Below, in pieces: positions 1 through 4,966 of a stretch of DNA of 6,090 nt. Under the pieces are notes generated by a model. It made no database searches and had not been told where the DNA came from. It was given only the letters and a program-made list of their open reading frames with translations. A program made the translations under genes and the position numbers. Position 1 is the first letter of the stretch, and each line of letters begins with the position of its first letter. This DNA is from Acidobacteriaceae bacterium (GTDB lineage: Bacteria > Acidobacteriota > Terriglobia > Terriglobales > Acidobacteriaceae): positions 1-6,090 of the forward strand of contig JASIJX010000508.1 in assembly GCA_030049955.1 (NCBI GenBank), read 5' to 3'.

Positions 1-764
1 ACGCGCTGCGTAGGCACTCGCCGAGCGCCGAGCCGGCGCAGCGTGCGGCGCGCTGCTTCTGCGCCTACAGACTCCGGCGATTCGAGAAGCGCAAAGCTTC
101 GCGCACTCGACCACCAGCCGTCGCGCTGCATCTGGCCGTTCTCATCCATGGCCAGCGGCGCCGCGGCAACGCCGGCGTAGCTCGAGCGATAGCTGCCCAC
201 GAACCCGCGCGAGTTGGCCATCGCGCGCCGTCCCGTCGATGCGTCAAAGCTGCCGCCGTCCGAATTGGTGATGCGCTTGTCGGCGGCAAGCGCCGCAGCT
301 TCTGTGCGCCGCGCCCACTCGATGCGCTCAGGCCCAGACAGCGAATACACATCGTCGAAGTAAAGGTGCAGATCGTCGCCCGTTATTCGAGTTTCGACGG
401 CGCCAAACTCCTCCGCATCGGGAAGCGCGGTAAACGGGTCCTCTTCAGTGACACGCGCCAATGCCAGCGCGCCCTCGACAAGCTGACGAATGCCTTCGGC
501 GGTCAAATCGCTCGTCGAAGCCGATGCCGAGCGCAATCCGCTTGCTCCGTCTTTGCCCAGGAACACACGCAGCCCCAGCGCGCGCGAGCCGGACTCCTTC
601 AGCGTCTCCACCTGCCCCATGCGCACCGTCACGCTGAACTCATCGCCCTCGCGCGCCACCCCCTCTGCATCGCTGGCGCCTGCACGCATGGCCTGCGCCA
701 CTACGTCGGCAGCAAGGGATTCGAGATCGAGAGTGGTTTGCGGAACATGAGTGGAGATCGACAT
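1..764 (-). CDS. pmbA: PmbA/TldE metalloprotease-like protein, N-terminal part (C-terminus beyond window)
   Basis: The reading frame from the ATG at 764-762 stays open to the left edge and gives 254 residues; E. coli PmbA is about 450, so roughly the N-terminal 55% is present. Diagnostic stretches match PmbA/TldE in order: ADKRITNSDGGSFDA (residues 161-175), NSRGFVGSYRSS (184-195), ENGQMQRD (208-215) and ESVGAEAARRTLRRL (231-245). PmbA (TldE) works with TldD as a cytoplasmic heterodimeric protease. In E. coli this processes microcin B17 precursor and helps degrade the CcdA antitoxin. The zinc-binding HExxxH motif belongs to TldD, and none is seen in the part visible here. An in-frame TGA lies two codons upstream of the ATG, so the start cannot move further upstream. 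No Shine-Dalgarno is visible, so translation may be leaderless or weakly initiated. The gene is divergent from the FecR-domain gene. A tldD partner could lie to the left, which cannot be checked here. Confidence 0.93.
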   Translation of the reverse strand, partial: MSISTHVPQTTLDLESLAADVVAQAMRAGASDAEGVAREGDEFSVTVRMGQVETLKESGSRALGLRVFLGKDGASGLRSASASTSDLTAEGIRQLVEGALALARVTEEDPFTALPDAEEFGAVETRITGDDLHLYFDDVYSLSGPERIEWARRTEAAALAADKRITNSDGGSFDASTGRRAMANSRGFVGSYRSSYAGVAAAPLAMDENGQMQRDGWWSSARSFALLESPESVGAEAARRTLRRLGARRVPTQR

Positions 765-875
765 GCGTCAACAGTAACAAAAACGGGTGACAGAAAGGCA
801 GCAGGAACAGAAACTCTGCACCAATTCAGGCCGCTGTGCCAGCCGTGCGTTTTTGATATGACGCAAAGCAGGCCT

Positions 876-904
876 CGATCTTTTCTCGCGTTCGCGCATA
901 TATA
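876..904 (+). promoter_or_regulatory. Weak candidate sigma-70 promoter for the FecR-domain gene
   Basis: A TATATA hexamer at 899-904 is the only good -10-like element in the 161-base divergent spacer. The position about 17 bases upstream (876-881, CGATCT) is a poor -35. If this -10 is used, transcription would start near 911, downstream of the ATG at 908, which would favour the ATG at 926 as the true start. This is inference from sequence only. I found no convincing promoter for pmbA on the other strand. Confidence 0.22.
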
Positions 905-925
905 GAGATGGGGGAAATCAGGGCC

Positions 926-1948
926 ATGAAGTTCAGGGGATTTGCGACAGCGGGAGTGCTCGGCATCGGCGCCATGCTCGGCATTGGAGCCTTGAGCGGG
1001 TCGTTGGTCGCGCAGACATTTGCCGCGGGTCAACCTCCCGCCGATCCATCATCGAATCAAGCAGCGATTGACCAGCCATCCGATCAACCAGCGGATCAGG
1101 CGGGTCCGGGTACGCTGAATTATGTAGAAGGAACCGCCTCACTCGACGGCATGCAGCTCACGAACAAAAGCGTGGGCCGTGCAGCAATGAACACCGGCCA
1201 GGTGCTAACCACCGGCGAGGGCAAGGCAGAAGTACTGCTGAATCCCGGCATTTATCTGCGCGTGGACGGCAACAGCGCCGTGAAGATGCTCTCGCCCTCC
1301 CTCACGCCGAGCCGAGTGGAAGTCGTGAGCGGCCGCGCCGGCGTGGAAGTGGATCAGCTTCTTAAGGGAAACGTGGTGCAGATCATCACTCACGGCGTGA
1401 CCACCCAACTGGTAAAAACCGGCTACTACGAATTCAACGCCGAGAACGGAAGCGTCAAAGTCTTCAAGGGCCGCGCCGAAGTTGAGGTTGCGAAGGATAA
1501 GTGGCAGAAGGTCACAGGCAACAATCGATTGATGCTGGCCGACGGCCCGAACGCAAAGGAAATGAAGTTCAAGCCCAATCCGCAGGAAGATCAGTTGTGG
1601 AATTGGAGCCGGCTGCGCTCACAGTACCTTGCGCAATCGAACAATGAGCTGGCCGCCAGATACTACTACTACGGGCCGGGATTCTACCCGGGCTGGTATT
1701 GGAACCCGTGGATGTGGAATTACACCTACCTGGGATTCGGCCCATTTTATAGTCCCTTCGGCTGGGGTTATTACCCGTACGGCTGGGGCGGCTGGTATGG
1801 ATGGCACGGCTATCCGATCCATGGGCACGTGATTTATGGCGTCAGAGGCTCGCGTGACGCAGGTCCGGGCGAAGGATTCCACGGCGGTATGGGCGGCTTT
1901 CATGGAGGAATGGAAGGCGGCGGATTCCACGGCGGCGGCCGCGGCTGA
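926..1948 (+). CDS. Secreted FecR-domain protein with aromatic/glycine-rich C-terminal region
   Basis: The product is 340 residues from the ATG at 926; an in-frame ATG at 908 would add six. I prefer 926 because GGGGGA at 910-915 lies about ten bases upstream and the protein then begins MKFRG, a normal signal-peptide n-region. Residues 1-34 look like a Sec signal peptide, with a hydrophobic core at about 8-28 and cleavage near VAQ or FAA. A short D/Q/P-rich linker (about 38-60, with DQPSDQPADQ) follows. Residues about 65-205 form a FecR-like beta-rich domain, with the core AEVLLNPGIYLRVDGNSAVK (101-120), then VEVVSGRAGVEV (131-142) and VKVFKGRAEVEV (177-188). Residues 246-295 are half W/Y/F, and residues 316-340 are Gly/His/Met-rich. 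Classical FecR is an inner-membrane sigma regulator; this protein lacks the N-terminal anti-sigma region and has no sigma gene beside it, so a periplasmic or surface structural role is more likely. The exact function is unknown. Confidence 0.85.
   Translation: MKFRGFATAGVLGIGAMLGIGALSGSLVAQTFAAGQPPADPSSNQAAIDQPSDQPADQAGPGTLNYVEGTASLDGMQLTNKSVGRAAMNTGQVLTTGEGKAEVLLNPGIYLRVDGNSAVKMLSPSLTPSRVEVVSGRAGVEVDQLLKGNVVQIITHGVTTQLVKTGYYEFNAENGSVKVFKGRAEVEVAKDKWQKVTGNNRLMLADGPNAKEMKFKPNPQEDQLWNWSRLRSQYLAQSNNELAARYYYYGPGFYPGWYWNPWMWNYTYLGFGPFYSPFGWGYYPYGWGGWYGWHGYPIHGHVIYGVRGSRDAGPGEGFHGGMGGFHGGMEGGGFHGGGRG
1874..1936 (+). repeat. Coding repeat: three GFHGG units in the tail of the FecR-domain protein
   Basis: GFHGG occurs at residues 317-321, 324-328 and 333-337 (340-residue numbering), the first two followed by Met. 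The codons differ between copies (GGATTCCAC, GGCTTTCAT, GGATTCCAC). The repeat is therefore kept at protein level and not just a recent DNA duplication. Such Gly/His tails can bind metal or be flexible adhesive segments; which applies here is unknown. Confidence 0.7.
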
Positions 1949-1966
1949 TCTCTTCAGAAATTGAAC

Positions 1967-2007
1967 GGCCCGGGGAGGATAATCGTCCCTTCGGGCCTTC
2001 CTTTTAT
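1967..2007 (+). terminator. Rho-independent terminator after the FecR-domain gene
   Basis: GGCCCG (1967-1972) pairs with CGGGCC (1992-1997), and GGGA (1973-1976) pairs with TCCC (1986-1989), leaving a two-T bulge on the right arm and a nine-base loop. The hairpin is followed at once by TTCCTTTTAT. It begins 18 bases past the FecR stop codon and sits between two convergent genes. On the minus strand the same hairpin is followed by only a weak T-rich stretch, so it may stop queF transcription less efficiently. Confidence 0.8.
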
Positions 2008-2043
2008 CTGGTACGGGACGAATGAAACTTGAGCGCCGCGCAG

Positions 2044-2445
2044 TTAAACTGCCGGGCGCGGCCAACGCGCTTCCACGCTTGTACCAATGCCGCCGCGGGG
2101 ACGGAACTCGCCCTTGACCACAGCCCACACCGGATCACACGCTTTTACGATATCTGCGAGCACCTGGTTGACAATGTTTTCCTGAAAGATGCCGAGATTG
2201 CGGTAGCAGAACAGATATTCCTTGAGCGACTTGAGTTCAAGGCAGCGGTCGCGCGGCATGTAGCGAATGGTAAGTACGCCGAAATCGGGAAGGCCGGTTT
2301 TGGGGCAAACAGAGGTCAACTCCGGGTCGTCGATCTGGATCTCATAGCCGGGAAACTGGTTCTGCCAGGTTTCGATCTCCGGAAAATTGAAGTCCAGTCC
2401 TGCCTTGGCATGTTCGTCGGTATAGCGTGATGCAGATGTGGCCAT
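2044..2445 (-). CDS. queF: NADPH-dependent 7-cyano-7-deazaguanine reductase QueF (type I)
   Basis: QueF reduces preQ0 nitrile to the preQ1 amine in the cytoplasm, a committed step of queuosine tRNA modification. From the ATG at 2445 the protein has 133 residues and aligns with the short, single-domain Bacillus-type enzyme. It carries TSVCPKTGLPDFG (44-56), with the catalytic Cys47 that forms the thioimide and Asp54 as the acid. The QueF signature ELKSLKEYLF (70-79) binds NADPH. FQEN (87-90) carries the substrate-recognition Glu89, and GEFRPRGGI (112-120) is the conserved C-terminal part. The frame stays open upstream to an ATG at 2580, adding 45 residues (MSPVAEYRV...), but these do not resemble QueF. 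The 2445 start matches the usual N-terminus and has TGAGG (2452-2448) only two bases ahead, closer than ideal. No other que genes are in view. The gene is convergent with the FecR-domain gene and divergent from the efflux operon. Confidence 0.95.
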   Translation of the reverse strand: MATSASRYTDEHAKAGLDFNFPEIETWQNQFPGYEIQIDDPELTSVCPKTGLPDFGVLTIRYMPRDRCLELKSLKEYLFCYRNLGIFQENIVNQVLADIVKACDPVWAVVKGEFRPRGGIGTSVEARWPRPAV

Positions 2446-2587
2446 AGCCTCATTGTACGTGGGAATCGAATCGTAAGCCGGGCGCGGATCTGACAGGCCC
2501 GCAGCGCCTTTCGGCTTCGGACATCGCGCCATCCATATCTGCTGTCGGCAGTTAACGCGATATTCTGCAACGGGGGACAAACTTTTG

Positions 2588-2619
2588 AGTCCTATATACT
2601 AGGCTCTGGTTACTGGTTA
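2588..2619 (+). promoter_or_regulatory. Candidate promoter/operator of the efflux operon
   Basis: A TATACT -10-like hexamer (2595-2600) lies inside an inverted repeat: CCTA (2591-2594) and TAGG (2600-2603) flank TATAC, extended by AG (2588-2589) and CT (2604-2605) with one bulged T. Directly after it the heptamer CTGGTTA occurs twice in tandem (2606-2612 and 2613-2619), ending five bases before the adaptor ATG. No good -35 is seen; GGGACA at 2574-2579 with a 15-base spacer is the nearest. A repressor site over the -10 is plausible, but both elements are short enough to occur by chance. Confidence 0.3.
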
Positions 2620-2624
2620 ACAGA

Positions 2625-3863
2625 ATGGCAGAGGTAAGAACGCAGACGGGCCGTCGATGGCTCTGGGCTGGCATAGTTGTGATACTGGTCGCCGTCTTTT
2701 TGGTGGCGCGGTCGCTGTTGCGGGAACATCTTCCGGTGAGGGTCGCCCAAGTTCAGCGTCAGCAGATTGTGAACACCGTCCCTACGAACGGGAAGGTGGA
2801 ACCTGAGCACCCATACCAGTTCTACAGCCCGATTTCGACAACAGTAAGAGCGGTGTATGCGCAGGTAGGCGACCTAGTGCCCGCTGGCAAGCTGCTTGTT
2901 GTGCTGGACGACGTGGAGGCACGGGCGCGCGTGGCCAGCGCCGAAAGCGCCGTGAAGGCTGCACAGTCACAGGTGGATGCGGCAACCAACAACGGAACGC
3001 AGGCCGAGCGGCAGGCCTCCGCCGCCGAGGTTGCGCAGAACCGGCTCACGCTTCAGCAGGCGCAGCACGATCTGCAAGCGCTGACGCAACTGCAGGCGTC
3101 CGGCGCAGCGGCTCCGGGAGAAGTGCTGGCGGCCAAGCAAAGGGTAGCCACGGCGAAGGCAGCATTGGACGCATCCCTCGAGACCTCGCAGAATCGCTTT
3201 TCGCCCGATGAAATAGCGCGCGCGCGGGCATCGCTTTCCGATGCAGAAGCCGCGCTGGCCGCCGCCAGACAGGTGGAGGCGCAAACCAGAATCATCGCGC
3301 CCCTCAAAGGTACGGTGTACAGCATGGACGCTGCGCCATCTGAGTTCCAGGAACAGGGAAAGCTGTTGCTGCAGATGGCCGACCTGAAACAGGAACGGGT
3401 GCGAGCCTTCTTCGACGAGCCGGATATCGGCCGCCTGGCCGTCGGCCAGCCGGTGCTCATCCGCTGGGATGCCAAGCCGGGCGAACTTTGGCACGGGCAC
3501 ATTACGCGCCTGCCGGCATCGGTGGTGGAGTACACCACCAGGATCGTCGGCGAGGTGCTCATCTCGCTGGACAGTCCGGAGAGCGAGCTGTTGCCGAACA
3601 CGAACGTCACCGTGCAGGTAACTACTTCCAGCTTGCCCAACGCGCTTAGCATTCCGCGCGAGGCGCTGCACTCCGGGAATGGCCAGTATTTCGTCTACAA
3701 GGTCGACGGGGACCAGCTTAAGCGCACCCCAGTGACCATCGGCGCACCGACCCTCACGCAGGTGCCGCTCCTCTCTGGCGTCGAGGAGGGCGACTGGGTG
3801 GCGACAGGAACCACAAACGGCCAGCCCTTGCAGGAGGGCATGCCCATCAGGATTCAGCGGTAA
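2625..3863 (+). CDS. HlyD/MacA-like periplasmic adaptor subunit of a tripartite efflux pump
   Basis: This 412-residue protein has the full membrane-fusion (adaptor) layout. The N-terminus is short and basic with R5, R10 and R11. One membrane anchor spans about 12-30, and there is no lipobox, as in MacA rather than AcrA. The first lipoyl half includes VGDLVPAGKLLVVLDD (81-96). A long Ala/Gln/Glu-rich alpha-helical hairpin runs about 97-222, then the second lipoyl half with RIIAPLKGTVYS (222-233). A beta-barrel spans about 258-335, and a membrane-proximal domain starts at ALSIPREAL (340-348) and continues to 412. It would bridge an inner-membrane transporter and the TolC-like protein encoded two genes downstream. 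No strong Shine-Dalgarno precedes the ATG at 2625, so initiation may be weak or near-leaderless. The inner-membrane pump is not in the window. A MacB-type ABC partner is the best guess from the anchor type, but an RND partner cannot be excluded. The substrate is unknown. Confidence 0.9.
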   Translation: MAEVRTQTGRRWLWAGIVVILVAVFLVARSLLREHLPVRVAQVQRQQIVNTVPTNGKVEPEHPYQFYSPISTTVRAVYAQVGDLVPAGKLLVVLDDVEARARVASAESAVKAAQSQVDAATNNGTQAERQASAAEVAQNRLTLQQAQHDLQALTQLQASGAAAPGEVLAAKQRVATAKAALDASLETSQNRFSPDEIARARASLSDAEAALAAARQVEAQTRIIAPLKGTVYSMDAAPSEFQEQGKLLLQMADLKQERVRAFFDEPDIGRLAVGQPVLIRWDAKPGELWHGHITRLPASVVEYTTRIVGEVLISLDSPESELLPNTNVTVQVTTSSLPNALSIPREALHSGNGQYFVYKVDGDQLKRTPVTIGAPTLTQVPLLSGVEEGDWVATGTTNGQPLQEGMPIRIQR

Positions 3864-3910
3864 GAATTCTGCAGCAAGGACTTTGACGAGGCATTCGTCT
3901 GTAAGCATTG

Positions 3911-3915
3911 AAGGA
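3911..3915 (+). promoter_or_regulatory. Shine-Dalgarno that fixes the GTG start of the TPR gene
   Basis: AAGGA ends seven bases before the GTG at 3923, a near-ideal spacing. It supports GTG over the in-frame ATG at 3941, which would cut off the basic KR residues of the signal peptide. Confidence 0.7.
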
Positions 3916-3922
3916 TTAAATT

Positions 3923-4951
3923 GTGAAGAGATTTTTGAACATGACATTGCCTGCAGTGCTGGTAGCCTGCACGCTGGCAGCACCTGCCGTGGCGCAGCCG
4001 GCGCCCGCGGCCGCCGTCGACAGATCTTCGGCAGCCGGGTGGAACACCGGCACGCTGATACAGGCCAACATGGCGCTGCAGGCCGGCGAAGCCGACAAGG
4101 CTCTGGGCTTGATCGAGAGCCTGCCGCAGGCCGGCGCGGACGACCCGGTGGCGCAGAACCTGGCCTGCCGCGTTCAGTTCACGCTCGGTCAGTGGGACTC
4201 CGCAGTGTACGCCTGTGAGCAGGCGGTGCGGATGGAGCCGGGTAACTCCGACAATCACCTGTGGCTGGGCCGCGCGCTCGGCGAAAAAGCCGACAAGGCA
4301 TCCTTCATCACCGCATTTTCCCTCGGCAAGCGCGTGCTGGCAGAGTTCCAGCAGGCGGTGCAGCTCGACCCGCGCAACGGCGAGGCGCTCAGCGACCTGG
4401 GCGAGTTCTACATTGAAGCGCCCGGCGTGGTGGGCGGTGGCCTGGCTAAGGCCGACAGCGTCGCGCAAGAGCTGGACCGAATTAACCCCGCTCGCGCCTG
4501 GCAACTGCGCGCCGGCATTGCCCAGCACAACAACGACTACGCGGGGGCAGAGAACAACTTGAAGAAGGCCATTGCCGCTAGCCGGCATCCGGCTTTGCAG
4601 TGGGCCACGCTGGCGCGCTTTTACGCCGCGCGCGGCCGCTGGGACGACATGGATGCGGCCATCCGCAACAGCATGAATGCAGCGGAGCGCGATCCGCATG
4701 CGGCCGTGGCGCTGTACGACTCCGCCGGCGTGTTGATCCGCGTCAATCGCGATCCAGCGCTGGCCATCAAGCTGCTCCAGGCGTATCTGGCCAGTCCGCA
4801 GAAAACCGAGGAAGCGCCGGCGTTCGTCGCTTACACGCGGCTGGCGCGGCTGCAGCATCAGCTGGGTGACGCGGCCAATGCACAAACGGCCCAGACCGCG
4901 GCCTACGAACTGGCGCGCGAATACAGGCCCGCACAGGACCTGAGACGATAA
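3923..4951 (+). CDS. Exported tetratricopeptide-repeat protein within the efflux operon
   Basis: This 342-residue protein starts at GTG, 59 bases after the adaptor gene. The N-terminus MKRFLNMTLPAVLVAC is an export signal. It can be read as a lipoprotein signal (lipobox LVAC, Cys16) or as a signal peptidase I site after AVA (22-24), and I cannot decide between them. An Ala/Pro-rich linker runs to about residue 38. The rest is helical TPR-type repeats: about 44-70, 75-107 (ending CEQAVRMEPGN), 136-152 (EFQQAVQLDPRN), 153-188, 193-222 (NNLKKAIAAS), 223-256 and 302-335. The repeat at 108-152 holds an insertion (EKADKASFITAFSLGK). A Gly-rich loop, EAPGVVGGGLAKA (165-177), interrupts the fourth repeat. 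TPR domains mediate protein contacts, so a role in assembling or stabilising the adaptor–TolC complex in the periplasm is a reasonable inference from position. No enzymatic motif is seen. Confidence 0.85.
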   Translation: MKRFLNMTLPAVLVACTLAAPAVAQPAPAAAVDRSSAAGWNTGTLIQANMALQAGEADKALGLIESLPQAGADDPVAQNLACRVQFTLGQWDSAVYACEQAVRMEPGNSDNHLWLGRALGEKADKASFITAFSLGKRVLAEFQQAVQLDPRNGEALSDLGEFYIEAPGVVGGGLAKADSVAQELDRINPARAWQLRAGIAQHNNDYAGAENNLKKAIAASRHPALQWATLARFYAARGRWDDMDAAIRNSMNAAERDPHAAVALYDSAGVLIRVNRDPALAIKLLQAYLASPQKTEEAPAFVAYTRLARLQHQLGDAANAQTAQTAAYELAREYRPAQDLRR

Positions 4952-4952
4952 C

Positions 4953-4957
4953 GAGGA
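4953..4957 (+). promoter_or_regulatory. Shine-Dalgarno that decides the TTG start of the TolC-like gene
   Basis: GAGGA begins two bases after the TPR stop codon and ends nine bases before the TTG at 4967. The in-frame ATG at 5018 has only an AGG one base upstream, and it would give a signal peptide with no positive charge. Confidence 0.6.
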
Positions 4958-4966
4958 CAGAGCGAG

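Noticed and set aside
366..905. 179-codon plus-strand ORF opposite pmbA
   Set aside because: It is antisense to the recognised PmbA protein, has an Arg/Ala/His-rich composition with no known domain, and is a typical GC-rich shadow.
2041..2051. Perfect 11-base inverted repeat CAGTTAAACTG at the queF stop
   Set aside because: It is too short to be meaningful and overlaps the stop codon and coding sequence; chance is the simplest explanation.
1619..2128. 169-codon minus-strand ORF spanning the FecR tail, terminator and queF end
   Set aside because: It crosses a terminator hairpin and overlaps two well-supported genes; the sequence has no family resemblance.
2446..2624. Possible preQ1 riboswitch ahead of queF
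   Set aside because: The minus-strand leader lacks the compact preQ1-I hairpin with an A-rich tail, and I see no preQ1-II-like pattern.
3885..3899. Small hairpin GACGA-GGCAT-TCGTC between adaptor and TPR genes
   Set aside because: The stem has only five pairs and no T-tract follows, so it is not a convincing terminator. The spacing and SD indicate continued transcription.
2967..3983. 338-codon minus-strand ORF opposite the adaptor gene
   Set aside because: The plus strand encodes a complete, domain-by-domain adaptor over this region. The antisense product is Arg/Leu/His-rich with no recognisable fold or start signal.
3854..4885. 343-codon minus-strand ORF opposite the TPR gene
   Set aside because: Its length equals the real gene because GC-rich codons rarely give stops in this antisense frame. 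There are no domains, and the plus strand has an SD, a signal peptide and TPR repeats.
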